A stretch of DNA of 64,000 nt, from the NCBI GenBank assembly GCA_010909725.1, contig JAACMV010000002.1, positions 1,054,001-1,118,000 of the forward strand. The letters are read 5' to 3'. The notes under the pieces are model-generated. The model was not told the DNA's origin. It made no database searches and was given only the letters and a program-made list of their open reading frames with translations. Positions 40,122 to 50,185 of the stretch are shown one piece after another (position 1 is the first letter of the stretch; every line of letters starts with the position of its first letter). Position numbers and translations under genes: made by a program. The stretch comes from Picochlorum sp. 'celeri' (lineage: Eukaryota > Chlorophyta > Trebouxiophyceae).

Positions 40122-40590
40122 ACACTGCTCCTTCGGTCGGTCGGCTGTCGCCAGCGATGGGTCGCGGCTGACCAGACGAGTGCGCCCGGGTGGAACGCGG
40201 CGTGTCAGACAGCGCGAGGGTCGATCGAACATCCTTGCATCATTTCATGCTCTGATTTCATTGCTTTTAGTCCCATAATATATCATAATTTACATTTTAA
40301 GTGGTTTACTGGACAAACGTAGTGCTATCCTTTGGGTTTGTGAACGACCAACCACTGGTCGGTGCATTCTGTTGTACGCGTCAGAGTTTGATACGCGTCT
40401 CTTTCTTGCTAAAAGGCATTCATCTCACCCATATAAATTGAATGGTATAGCTGCATTGGCGTAGATAGAAGCAAGAATAGGTTTCTGGCATTTAGCTCCG
40501 CGTTTGGGATTTGGTCGCCGTTATTTGGTTTATTTCTCTCGAGATCGTGATTATCAATAAGGAAAGAAGTGGTTTTTCTCTCTATTTAAC
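40122..40590. other. Intergenic with GC-rich structured stretch and TATA-like box
   Basis: About 470 nt. Positions 40126-40215 are strikingly GC-rich, with a possible stem between GGTCGGCT near 40160 and GGCTGACC about 20 nt later (two G-U pairs). The rest is AT-rich, with CATATAAATT near 40430 upstream of the transporter gene. No known RNA family recognised. Confidence 0.45.
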
Positions 40591-42180
40591 ATGCACCACG
40601 TCCCAAAAAGCATGATGCGACGTTTTGGTGGCCTCTCTCGTCCAAGGGCCTTGGGGAGAGCTGCACACGCCTCTGTATCAAGGGCAATGAAGATTGGTGC
40701 GCGTGGGATGAATAGTAAGACATACCAGGATGATGAAAGTGTCGCGATTGTGGATAATAATGGAAAAAGCATGCCATACCGTGCTGTGAAGAACAATATC
40801 CTGGTTGTTGCTCCACCAAAAGGTCAGAGTGTATTGCATGGAGTGATGAAGGAGTTTCCAGACAACGTTGTGGGGACGACCACGGAAGAAAAGGACACGG
40901 AGTTTATGGGAGTGCCTGGTTTGGACATGAAGGAAGTGTTGATTCTTGTGGGTATGATCACTGCAGTTTCATTTGTGTGCTCAGTGGACAGGGCAGCCAT
41001 GTCTGTGGCAATCCTGCCAATGTCTGCAGAGTTTGGATGGGATTCTTCTGTGAAAGGTGCAGTATCATCGTCTTTCTTCGCTGGATATATGATTACAAAT
41101 ATATTTGGGGGATACTTGGCGACGCGATTCTGTCCCAAGGCTGTCTTGGCAGCTGGCGTGATTTTATGGTCCTGCTTTACGATTGAAACTCCTTTTGCCG
41201 CGTCCTCCGATTCTCTTTCAACCTTATTACTCGTCCGTGGAATCATGGGTATTGGAGAAGGTGTAGCATATCCATCTATTCAGAATATTGTCAGGCATTC
41301 CGTTCCTGATTCCATGAGGAGCAGAAGTCTATCCTTCATATATAGTGGACACCAGCTGGGCACAATTGCATCATATCTGTCTTCTCCCTCCATTATATCC
41401 ATGTATGGCTGGCAGTCCGTGTTTGGAATATTTGGAAGTCTGGGATTCGTGTGGCTGTTGGGATGGCTGCCATTGACCCGTCAGGCACAGGGCAATGTTG
41501 TAGAGGTGAAGAGAGAAAGTGTCACCCCTGCTACATCCATTCCCTGGAAGAAGATAGCAACCAGCCCATCTGTGTGGGCTATAGTTGCAGCGCAGGTGAG
41601 TGTGGGAATCGGTTCAGGATTGTCATTCTCCTGGCTGCCCACATACTTTTCCCAACAGTACGATGTCTCTTCGGATCAAGCAGCATACCTGTGCCTGATT
41701 CCTTTTGTGGCAACTGTCGTGGCCACAAATATGAGCGGATGGATTGCAGATGGCCTGGTCAACAATGGCCATATGAGTTTAACTCGTACGAGAAAGCTCA
41801 TGCAAGGTATTGCCAGTGTTGGCCCTGCCTTGTTCCTATTTCAACTGGCAGCAGAATCACATGCTGGCATTCAACCCAACGTACATGATAGATTGGGTGA
41901 AGCAGTTGCGCTTGTCACAGCGTGGCTTGCCCTTGGTGGATTTTCAGCAGCTGGATATGGTTCAAACCATACAGATTTGTCCAAATCATACAGCGGTATA
42001 CTGTTTGGACTTTCCAATGGCCTCGCATCGATTGCTGGCTCAATAACCATTTATGCAACTGGCGTGATACTCAACAAGAGTGATAATGATTGGGGAATCA
42101 TTTTTGATCTTGCAGCAATCATCTACATTCTTGGGTCACTCGTGTATGTCAAATTTGCCTCTTGTGAAGAAGAATTTTAG
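40591..42180 (+). CDS. Major facilitator anion/phosphate transporter, PHT4 (ANTR) type
   Basis: A 529-residue protein. The first 100 or so residues are basic and Ser-rich, then linker, compatible with a plastid transit peptide. About 12 membrane spans follow. The family signature is clear: SVDRAAMSVAILPMSAEFGWD with GAVSSSFFAGYMITNIFGGYLA and GIGEGVAYPSIQNIVRHSVP. This is the SLC17-like PHT4 group, which moves phosphate (some members ascorbate) with sodium or protons across plastid membranes. Substrate and exact membrane cannot be read from sequence. ATG 40591; no intron. Confidence 0.85.
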   Translation: MHHVPKSMMRRFGGLSRPRALGRAAHASVSRAMKIGARGMNSKTYQDDESVAIVDNNGKSMPYRAVKNNILVVAPPKGQSVLHGVMKEFPDNVVGTTTEEKDTEFMGVPGLDMKEVLILVGMITAVSFVCSVDRAAMSVAILPMSAEFGWDSSVKGAVSSSFFAGYMITNIFGGYLATRFCPKAVLAAGVILWSCFTIETPFAASSDSLSTLLLVRGIMGIGEGVAYPSIQNIVRHSVPDSMRSRSLSFIYSGHQLGTIASYLSSPSIISMYGWQSVFGIFGSLGFVWLLGWLPLTRQAQGNVVEVKRESVTPATSIPWKKIATSPSVWAIVAAQVSVGIGSGLSFSWLPTYFSQQYDVSSDQAAYLCLIPFVATVVATNMSGWIADGLVNNGHMSLTRTRKLMQGIASVGPALFLFQLAAESHAGIQPNVHDRLGEAVALVTAWLALGGFSAAGYGSNHTDLSKSYSGILFGLSNGLASIAGSITIYATGVILNKSDNDWGIIFDLAAIIYILGSLVYVKFASCEEEF

Positions 42181-42332
42181 TACTGATTTTTTTCTCCCTC
42201 GTTGAAGAAACATGAGCACACAAGGAAGAAGAATGAAAAACGAATGCACTGTATGTATGAATGCAACCTGGTTTGCTTATTTGCTTTTTTTTTACCGACC
42301 AAGAAGATGAAAAAATATATACATGTTTAATT

Positions 42333-43187
42333 TTATTGTAATTCTCCCGTCAGAAAATCATTCACAGCCTTGTGGCGTGATGCCATCTCCTTGGTGGCCA
42401 TTGAAATCATGTCAAGCATCAAGGCAGGAGGAATGCCCTGCCCACGATGCTTGGATACCCCGCACACATGCCCCTCTGGATTCGTCGACACACAAATCAC
42501 GGCAGTCGAAGCTTCTTCCTCAGCTCCAGTAAGGTCTAAGGCAACAGCAGCAGTCCCTAAGAGACCCACAGATACTGTCAACGGAACTCGGCCAACATCC
42601 AATCGTGTTGCGTGCTCGGGATCATCATCCACCTCAAAATCCTCTTCATCCCCATCCTGCTGTACTTCAACCTTTGGAATTTTTGTATCTTGAAGCGCAG
42701 CTTTGCACCCTATACTGATCGCATCAATCACAGACCCATCCAAGTCCAAGACCAGAGCATCCACATACAGCACCCAGCAGGACTTGCCAGGCAATATGCA
42801 TAAACTGGACAGATCTAAAGGGGATTCATCCGACTTTGATCCAAAACCGACACAATACAGTTTCTCGATAGCTGATGCAAGCTCTGCTGATATATCATCC
42901 CCTCCTCGTCCTCGAAATGCCGCACTGGCCACTGGAGAACACTCTACCGAAAACTCGAGACAGCCCAATCCCGGCGTACTCACATCGGGTGTTCCAATCT
43001 CAGCCTTTACGCCTACAATAACATCTGTTCCACCTATTCGAACCCTCGAAGACCCAGCAGCTTGAGCAATGACCCCACAGGTAATTTCTGCATCTCGAGC
43101 CTCTATTTGCCGTCTGCCATCGCAACGAACATCCTTTGCTACACTCTGGATGATGAACTCCTTTTCAGCGTCACTTATAATTCTCAT
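42333..43187 (-). CDS. RRP42: RNA exosome core subunit Rrp42
   Basis: A 284-residue RNase-PH-fold protein of the exosome ring, which processes and degrades RNA in nucleus and cytosol. It starts with DAEKEFIIQSVAKDVRCDGR, the usual N-terminus, followed by GSSRVRIGGTDVIVGVKAEIGTP and GCLEFSVECSP. C-terminal TVSVGLLGTAAVALDLTGAEE is the family's second-half signature. Eukaryotic ring subunits lack catalysis and serve as a channel. An acidic insert near residues 180-195 is unusual. ATG 43187; no intron. Confidence is high for the ring and slightly lower for Rrp42 versus Rrp45 or Rrp43. Confidence 0.85.
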   Translation of the reverse strand: MRIISDAEKEFIIQSVAKDVRCDGRRQIEARDAEITCGVIAQAAGSSRVRIGGTDVIVGVKAEIGTPDVSTPGLGCLEFSVECSPVASAAFRGRGGDDISAELASAIEKLYCVGFGSKSDESPLDLSSLCILPGKSCWVLYVDALVLDLDGSVIDAISIGCKAALQDTKIPKVEVQQDGDEEDFEVDDDPEHATRLDVGRVPLTVSVGLLGTAAVALDLTGAEEEASTAVICVSTNPEGHVCGVSKHRGQGIPPALMLDMISMATKEMASRHKAVNDFLTGELQ

Positions 43188-43376
43188 GATGTTTTATTTC
43201 TGCCACTGGCTTGGCGAACGGTTTCGTCTGAATGCATGGCATCATGAGGCCTTCATCTTCATGTGGCTCTCAAGTGCATCAAATATGGATGGATCTTGTC
43301 CCCAATGGGCTGCTTTTTGTTTATTTTTATATGTCTTGATTTCAATTAATGGGTCTATGCACGGTAGAATGCGGTG

Positions 43377-44669
43377 ATGGTCGTACAGACAAGGTTGCTG
43401 TGCATGTCTGACATGTCCTTGCACCACCACATACGAAGAACGTGCCATGGTGCTTTCTTAGCAACATCATGGAGACATAATGTCTACCAAAATGCCATAA
43501 AGCAACGCAGAGCCGTGGCATACTCATCTGATGGGTCCCAAGGTGGTTTGAACAATGACTGTCACATGTTTTCGGTATCAGAGCTGGATTTGAAGGACAA
43601 TGGTCAGAAACTGCGATTGGATGCGTTTCTATCGAACAAATTATCTCATCAAGAGACGAGTAGGGCGAGGCTGCAGTCCACCATCAAGCAAGGCAGGGTT
43701 CTTGTGAATGGCACTGTCCTCACAAAGGCATCATATGCTGTCAAAGTTGGAGATACCGTTGAATGTAGTGTGCTGCCGCCTCCACCTCTTCGAGCAGATC
43801 CCGAAGATATCAATTTGGACATTGTGTATGAAGACGACGATGTGATTGTCATCAACAAGGAGGCTGATATGGTGATGCATCCAGCACCTGGTCATACAAG
43901 TGGCACCATGGTGAATGCGTTATTACACCATTGTGGCTTGGAATCTGTTGAGTTAGATGGTAATGATGCGGGATCGCTTGTAGCGGATCGAGATGAAGAC
44001 CAGGGAGGCGTGTCTCTGATGCTAGCCTCTTCATCTGGGTCTCAGAATGTGATTCGACCAGGAATAGTACATAGATTGGATAAGGGCACGACAGGATTGG
44101 TTGTTATTGCAAAGACAGATGTAGCTCATGCATCATTGTCTGCTCAATTTAAAGACCGGACTGTCAATAGAACGTACCTGTCACTGACACTGGGTGTTCC
44201 TACACCATCAAAAGCTAGAATACGTACAAATATTGGCAGAGATTTCCGCGATCGGAAAAAAATGGCTGCATTTGAGTATGCATGTACACGGGGGAAGTCA
44301 GCTGCGAGCAACTATACTGTGTTGGAAACATTGGCATCAGGCACAGCAGCGCTGGTATCATGGAAGCTGGAGACGGGACGGACCCATCAGATACGAGTCC
44401 ATGCCAAACACATCCGCCATCCATTATTCGGTGATGATACATACGGCGGCTCTGTCTCTTCTGCAACGAGGGTCATTGGACAAGGTAAATCTGCTCGAAT
44501 AGCCCAGGTACACAAGCTTGTACAAGTACTGAACAATCGCCCAGCACTGCATGCACAAACCCTTGGGTTTGAACACCCAACCAGACCAAATAAAGAACGA
44601 CTTGTATTTTCATGTGATCCTCCAGAAGATTTTGCACTCGTTTTACAGTCATTGCGTCATGAATTGTAA
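43377..44669 (+). CDS. Organellar RluD-like rRNA pseudouridine synthase
   Basis: A 430-residue enzyme that isomerises uridine to pseudouridine in rRNA, probably in plastid or mitochondrion. An Arg/His/Ser-rich N-terminal stretch of about 60 residues is likely a targeting peptide. An S4 RNA-binding domain follows (RLDAFLSNKL ... VKVGDTVE, about 80-135). The catalytic domain has IVHRLDKGTTGLVVIAK, in which the Asp of HRLD is the nucleophile, and later ETGRTHQIRVHAKHI. An insert of about 45 residues sits before the HRLD motif. The frame opens at a GTG (43374); ATG 43377 is chosen. The stop is 20 nt from the next gene's stop. Confidence 0.9.
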   Translation: MVVQTRLLCMSDMSLHHHIRRTCHGAFLATSWRHNVYQNAIKQRRAVAYSSDGSQGGLNNDCHMFSVSELDLKDNGQKLRLDAFLSNKLSHQETSRARLQSTIKQGRVLVNGTVLTKASYAVKVGDTVECSVLPPPPLRADPEDINLDIVYEDDDVIVINKEADMVMHPAPGHTSGTMVNALLHHCGLESVELDGNDAGSLVADRDEDQGGVSLMLASSSGSQNVIRPGIVHRLDKGTTGLVVIAKTDVAHASLSAQFKDRTVNRTYLSLTLGVPTPSKARIRTNIGRDFRDRKKMAAFEYACTRGKSAASNYTVLETLASGTAALVSWKLETGRTHQIRVHAKHIRHPLFGDDTYGGSVSSATRVIGQGKSARIAQVHKLVQVLNNRPALHAQTLGFEHPTRPNKERLVFSCDPPEDFALVLQSLRHEL

Positions 44670-44689
44670 TTTATTTGTTCAACACTCTA

Positions 44690-45570
44690 TCAAGAATCCA
44701 CATCCATCCTCATGGCATTGTCTGTCGGACACATATTGCCTTGATTTTCCTCCTCCTCCATGCTACTCTTGGTCACTAATGATGACCCTCCAACATATGG
44801 CACAATAGCCATGCAATGAGGTGCCATGTAGTCCTCATCTCTACTCGCATTCTCCAGTCTCTCATCCATGCGTATACTCTGGGATGGATTTGGCACCGTG
44901 ATCATATCACGTGGATACCAATCGTGCCGATGATGATGATACCCTGGAGGTAAATGCACTTTGATTGCACCCACACCATCCTTCAACACATCACTGCCTG
45001 TCCCTATTCCAGACATGGATGCATCATCATTATTATTATTATTGTCATTGTTTGTCGTATACATGTGTGGATCCTCACAACTCCTGCCCTCATCATCTAT
45101 TGTTGTGGCAGAAGCCATGTCAGCCCCACCAGGAAATGCTGCTGTCATCAACCTCTTTGCACGATCGTCATCGTCACTATATAAGATTCCATCCCATTCA
45201 TCCCTCGACCGCCTTCTTCCTACTCGTGTCATTGTCACACCCTGCTGACCCATCATGTCCCCCACACCCAACTTCTCCTTCTTCCTCCTCCTCCCCCACA
45301 GCACTTTCGTCAAACCCTGAGCAACCGCACCATCACCGCTCGAGTATAGAGAATTCTCATACTCTCTATCACGTTTCTTCACCATCATCCCTTCCTTCCT
45401 ACAACTGCACTGGCTCTTGTATTTCCTTTCCTTCAAGCCATAGCCTCTCACTGTATTAATGCTCCATTGGAAATGTCTCTCGTCATTATGTATCTAAAAA
45501 AATACCCAATTGAATAATTTATTGGATGGTTGGGTGTCCGTCGTACATCATGCATTGGTGATTGGTTCAT
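44690..45570 (-). CDS. Hypothetical charged protein (two exons, first exon 24 nt)
   Basis: The main frame has no ATG at its 5' end. A 53-nt intron (45494-45546, GTACGA then seven T's and AG) joins it in phase 0 to an eight-codon first exon (45547-45570, MNQSPMHD). The product is 275 residues. The N-terminal half is Arg/Lys-rich with CSCRKEG and WGRRRKKEK, and the rest is acidic and polar with an Asn-repeat near residue 155. No membrane span, no known domain. Basic N-terminus and low complexity suggest a nuclear or regulatory protein, but this is a guess. Without the splice, ATG 45388 gives a shorter protein. Confidence 0.5.
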
Positions 45571-45913
45571 TCCGAAAGATCTTTCTAGAAGATCTCTATA
45601 AATAAAGATCCGGTCTGGATCTCCGTGGAGATCCAGATCTGGCCAGATCTGGCTTCGCTCGAGAGCGCACAGATTGACTCAATCACATCATCGCATGGGT
45701 GTTTCTGTCCTTGCTCCCATCTGGGTCCCGATCCATCAGAAAAAAAATTAAAAATTTTAGTAGACACGTATGTTCAATCAATCTGGGTTGATCGATCAAC
45801 TGATGCGTGGGATTTGAGCGAATCTAATCTCAAATAGAAATATTCAACCCTTTGTTCTACGTCACGTGTTGACTCATAGATTAGAAATAAATTCCTAGTA
45901 CTATAGTTACTTG
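45571..45913. other. Divergent promoter with palindromes
   Basis: About 340 nt between the hypothetical gene (minus) and ARC6 (plus). It holds a hairpin-forming repeat and a perfect 20-nt palindrome at 45615-45652, both rich in GATCT, plus further GATCTNNNNAGATC-like sequence near 45580-45600. No gene seen. Confidence 0.5.
45615..45652. repeat. Overlapping inverted repeats (GATCT-rich)
   Basis: 45615-45636 is an inverted repeat with 10-bp arms and a two-base centre. 45633-45652 is a perfect 20-nt palindrome centred on GGCC. They overlap by four bases, so only one can extrude at a time. Confidence 0.85.
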
Positions 45914-48100
45914 ATGTTGACGTGTGGTGTGAGCACGAGAGCGGGAGTGGGGCTACGGGCAGAAGGAGAGGCCACTCGTCCAGCTCTGGGTGCCTCGAGG
46001 GGATCGTCGTCGTTGGTGTTGCCACGGCATGGGCTATGCCTTGGACGGCAGCGAAGGAGCACTGTGAAAGCAGGGTATCGGCAATCGAGTGTCTATGGCC
46101 AGTCTGGCTTGGTGCGCCTGGAAGTGGGGGATGGTCAGCAGCAGGGGGTGAGTGTGGTGATTCCTTTAAACTATGCTCAGATGTTGGGACTGAAGGGCAG
46201 AGATTTGTATCTGGATCCTATTATCAATACGGCGTACGATGATTTGTTTCATCAGGCATTGAACCCAGGGTATTCTGCTATTGCCAAGCTGGGCAAGGAG
46301 AAGCTGTTGTTTGCTGCACGGGAAGCGTTGAGGAGCGTTAAAGGGAGAGTGTCTTTGGTGCACCCGGATGTGACGGTGGAGCCGGTGTTGCTTCCAGGGA
46401 CTATGGCCTTGTTGAATCAGTTGGGGCATTATGAGTTGGTGGTGCAATTGGCAGAGCAAGTGAAGAATATCTCTACCAGGGATCTCAAGGCGACCAATAA
46501 AGGTACGTTGCGGGAGTACAAGCGAGATGTTGCGCTTGCAGCGGCATTGGCGAATTGTGGTCTCGCACGGGATGCTTTGGAGGGAGGATCTGTGTCATTA
46601 GGGTATGCGAGGTTGGAAGAGGCTGCAACTATTATGGATACAAATGGAGGTAAAAGCCTTTCTTTGGATTTGTACTCGGATATCTCTCAAGCTCTTGTTG
46701 ATTTGAGATCGGATGCAGTGGTGGATACGTTGAGAGAGCCTTTGGATTTGGGACAGGTGACAAACAGGCAGGGTGCTATCAAGGCGTTTGTGGACATGCT
46801 GAAGAGTTCGTCAGTGACGGAAGAGTTTGTGTCTCGAGTGCTCGGGTATATGACCTCTATTGAAATTGTTGAAGCTATGGACTGGATCAAAATGGCGTCG
46901 GATTCGAACAAGGAAGCGTGGTGGACTGCACAAGTGGCCATGAATGTTGCCTTGGCACACATGGTTGCTGGCTTTGCGTACAGGCGACCATACTTGGTAG
47001 CAAAGGCAAGGCGGCTCTTTGGAGCTGCTCATAATAAGCAGGGGGATGTTGCGGTTCCTCTGGCTGTGTGTGAGATCTTGCTTGGAGAGACGAGCACGGC
47101 AATTAGTTTACTGATTGAGGATGAACGGCTTGGGGCAAAACTCAGAGGGGCGGCACATATGGCAGGATCCGGGGCGAACTCTAAAGTCTACCCTGCAGAT
47201 GTATTACCTGAGAGAGATGATGTGATGGGATATATCCGATATAATTCGCCCTCGTCGAATGATGTCCTCCCAGGATTGTGCTTGTTTGTTCAGCTGTGGC
47301 TGAGCACTGTGGCATTCCCTCGAAGTAGAGATACAAAAGAGCGTCCTGTATCTCCATCATTAGGGGATTATTTTGAAGCACCAAGTACAGTAAAATATTT
47401 GACGAGTAAATCCAAGGGATTGAAAGAAGCCTTGATAGCGCTTTGGGGGCAGCAAGTAAAGCAGTTCAAATCATCAGTGGATGTTGCACGCCAGTACATG
47501 AACACGCTATCAACGAATCGTGCGATGCAGAAGACTGTATTTAATGTTGTTGCTGTTATAACTGGGTTATATGTGGTATCTCAGATTGCTGCATTCAGGC
47601 CACGTGTATCGCCAGGTAGAGATGCTCTTGCAGAGAAGACTTCTTCTGCTGCTGTCAAGAAGAAGACAAAGAAGCAGAAGAAAAAGGCAAGCGCCCTTGA
47701 GAACAACAAGGAAGCACCATTAAGCAAGCAAGAAGTCAAGAATATTGTCGAGTCATGGTTGGATATCAAAGCAGAGGCGATGGGCCCGAGGCATTATACA
47801 AAAGATTTGGCAGATGCACTTGCTGAGCCAATGTTGTCGGCTGTTGCATCAGAGGCAAAGGAAGCGAGCAAGAGCGGGTGGTTCTGGAACATCAAACCGT
47901 TACGAGTGCGTATCGATAGTGTTTCCAACCAAAAAGATGGATCCATTCTTGCTGTTGCCGTTGTGGATGAGAATGCAGATTTATGGGCAACAAATGGAAA
48001 GATGGGTGACTCGTACAGGACATCATACAAGGTGGAATACACACTCGTCCAACAGGGTGCCTCCTGGAAGATATCATCCGCCTTGGTGGTTGGAAAATGA
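45914..48100 (+). CDS. ARC6: Plastid division protein ARC6
   Basis: A 728-residue protein of the inner plastid envelope. ARC6 anchors the FtsZ ring inside and binds PDV2 in the intermembrane space, driving plastid division. It has a transit peptide (about 1-60), a degenerate J-like domain (about 75-135) lacking HPD, and a long helical stromal region with the ARC6 signature LPGLCLFVQLWLSTVAFPRSRDTK. One membrane span lies near residue 541 (TVFNVVAVITGLYVVSQIAAF), followed by a C-terminal NTF2-like domain (about 600-728, VESWLDIKAEAMGPRH). The frame opens at a TTG (45911); ATG 45914 is used. No intron. Confidence 0.93.
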   Translation: MLTCGVSTRAGVGLRAEGEATRPALGASRGSSSLVLPRHGLCLGRQRRSTVKAGYRQSSVYGQSGLVRLEVGDGQQQGVSVVIPLNYAQMLGLKGRDLYLDPIINTAYDDLFHQALNPGYSAIAKLGKEKLLFAAREALRSVKGRVSLVHPDVTVEPVLLPGTMALLNQLGHYELVVQLAEQVKNISTRDLKATNKGTLREYKRDVALAAALANCGLARDALEGGSVSLGYARLEEAATIMDTNGGKSLSLDLYSDISQALVDLRSDAVVDTLREPLDLGQVTNRQGAIKAFVDMLKSSSVTEEFVSRVLGYMTSIEIVEAMDWIKMASDSNKEAWWTAQVAMNVALAHMVAGFAYRRPYLVAKARRLFGAAHNKQGDVAVPLAVCEILLGETSTAISLLIEDERLGAKLRGAAHMAGSGANSKVYPADVLPERDDVMGYIRYNSPSSNDVLPGLCLFVQLWLSTVAFPRSRDTKERPVSPSLGDYFEAPSTVKYLTSKSKGLKEALIALWGQQVKQFKSSVDVARQYMNTLSTNRAMQKTVFNVVAVITGLYVVSQIAAFRPRVSPGRDALAEKTSSAAVKKKTKKQKKKASALENNKEAPLSKQEVKNIVESWLDIKAEAMGPRHYTKDLADALAEPMLSAVASEAKEASKSGWFWNIKPLRVRIDSVSNQKDGSILAVAVVDENADLWATNGKMGDSYRTSYKVEYTLVQQGASWKISSALVVGK

Positions 48101-48264
48101 AAAGACTTTGACTGACGTTGACTTTTTTCCACCTCTTGCATCTCCTCCATGTTGAATGTATGCACATGAGGCATGACCCATGAACGGTGAAATGAATCAA
48201 TTCTGCGAATGTAATGCTGATATAGACTTCTCCTTGGGTATTTTTTGATTTAAATTAACTTTGA

Positions 48265-48936
48265 ATGATGTCAGATCTGCGTTTTGCGATGATTTGTGCG
48301 TCAAACGTGAACAGATCAGTAGCAGCGCATGCTCTGTTGAAAGAACACGGCTTTGATGTACGAATTTTGGATGCTTTGCCTGTTATAATAAAACCTTGAC
48401 AGACTAATTAATGGTATTAATGGGTATTCATGGAATAGGTGGAAAGCTTTGGAGTAGGAAACTCTGTTAAACTGCCTGGGTTGACAGTTCAGCAGCCAAA
48501 TAGATATGATTTTGATGCTACGACGTATGAAGAGATTTATAATGATTTAAAACAAAAGGATGAGTCGTTTTATACCTCGAATGGACTGTTAGATATGATG
48601 CAAAGGGATATGGGGGTCAAGCCTAGGCCCCAACGGTGGCAGAATAGGACTGACAAGGATGGTTTGTTCGATGTTATTGTGACATTTGAGAAGAGGGTTA
48701 TGGATATTGTCATAGCAGATCTTCAGTCTAAGAATGGTGTCCACCCATGTGCTGTGATCAATATGGAAGTGAAGGATTCTGCATCGGAAGCACAAGTTGC
48801 AGCACCGCATGCGCTCAAGCTGTGCACCACGATTGCCGATGTGGGGGAGGATTGGGAGGAGGAAATTGATTCTATTCTATCGAAATTTTCCGATGAGACG
48901 AAGCGTGAAATGTCGTATGATATATGCTACCTGTGA
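48265..48936 (+). CDS. SSU72: RNA polymerase II CTD phosphatase Ssu72 (two exons)
   Basis: Removes phosphate from Ser5 (and Ser7) of the polymerase II C-terminal domain and works with the cleavage and polyadenylation complex. Exon 1 is 48265-48357 and exon 2 is 48439-48936, with an 81-nt intron (GTACGA...GAATAG), phase 0, total 196 residues, as usual for the family. Exon 1 carries the C-x5-R active site in MICASNVNRSVAAHALL. Exon 2 continues VESFGVGNSVKLPG and DGLFDVIVTFEKRV, the expected order. The frame before the second exon has only a GTG, confirming the splice. Two tandem ATGs (48265, 48268). The stop is 5 nt from the next gene's stop. Confidence 0.95.
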
Positions 48937-48941
48937 ACTAT

Positions 48942-50078
48942 TTATTTACATGCACAATGATTGATGGGGAGGTTTTTCTTGGAATGCCCTTGGGCAAGAG
49001 GACTATGTGACACGGTTTGGTATCGCTGTGGAGGGGAATGGTGTTGATAGGCGTAGACATGAGCAGGAGGGAGATGTTCAGCAGCAGCAGCAGCAGCGTA
49101 TGTTGGGACGCCATAATTAGGAAACCTTGCTGGAGAAGGAGAAGGAGTGCAGCAGCAACAACAGCAGGATCTCCCTCTGCAGGCACCACAGCAGCACGTT
49201 TTGCATAGAATAAAGACAACAATGGCTGCAACATTGAAACAAAAATAGTAAAAAAGTCGTCGGTACATGATATTGCGTGGGAGTATTGCGTACCTCCGAC
49301 AACGATCGATGCCCCTATGATTGCCCATTTGAATAGTGGTAAACTGGTCCCTGATTCATCCTTGTATGTCTTGGGGGGAGGAGGTGGAGATGGATATACT
49401 GGAGGTCTCCAATTTGCAGCACTTTGAGAAGGAGCGGGGGTATCGGTCCTGTTCATTTCCGTCTGAACGCCACAATATTCAAATGACTCAAAAGGTTGCT
49501 CCAAGTCTGTCATCCAGCCAGCATCACACTGACAGGTGCATGAGACGTCTCCTTCTGGATCAATCTTGGGTGATTTCATTCCATGCATTCCACATGAATA
49601 TGCGCATGAAAGCATTTTCGCGTAGTATACAGTATAGGCGCCAAACTGCATCATGTCATAGTAGTCAGCATTATGACAACAACATACATGTTCTGGTTTT
49701 GAACCGGCATACCTGCTCCTGAGGAAATATTGCATCTGGATCTTTCTCAAGTTTTGATACAATCACGTGAGCTGGCACTACATCGTCTGCAGCAAAATCA
49801 AAGACCAAGCTGGCATTGTACCCCACGTCTGCCTGCCCTACAGAGTAGTCAAGGGTGCGTATCTGAACACCGTGCTGAATGCCCAACGCATTCTGCTCGA
49901 GATTATGTTGAAGTAAACTAGTCATGTCTTCAAATACATAGTGATCTAGCTCGCTAAAGAAGATGGAGAGGTAGACGGACTCTCCATCCCTGTAAAGAGA
50001 CCCATCGTCATCTGCTCCTGTTGCCACACCACACAAGCACCACCATGCAACAATCCACAAACAGCTCAGAGAAGACAT
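48942..50078 (-). CDS. Type I membrane protein with cysteine-rich ectodomain and tail (three exons)
   Basis: A 333-residue protein: exons 49713-50078, 49294-49645 and 48942-49225; introns of 67 and 68 nt with GTATGC and GTACGC donors. A signal peptide ends near VATGA (residue 21). The ectodomain has a cysteine cluster (CAYSCGM, CTCQCDAGW, CGV; about 132-180) and a Pro-rich stretch. One membrane span (KWAIIGASIVVGAIVVFIL) is followed at once by KTCCCGACRGRSCCCCCC, then a Pro/Ala/His-rich tail. The cysteine run is a likely palmitoylation site. No known family. An in-frame ATG at 50168 exists but lies only 18 nt from the next gene and lacks a signal peptide start. Confidence 0.7.
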
Positions 50079-50185
50079 TGTCAATCTATCTATTACATAC
50101 AATAAAACATCTGAGGAATATTTTAATACATGAAGCGCCCATACACATGTCGTCAACGCCACACACATGACTGGTCATGATGTCA

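Noticed and set aside
44954..45459. Plus-strand frames of 76-164 codons opposite the unknown charged gene
   Set aside because: His/Ser/Pro-rich mirror images of the minus-strand low-complexity gene; no independent support.
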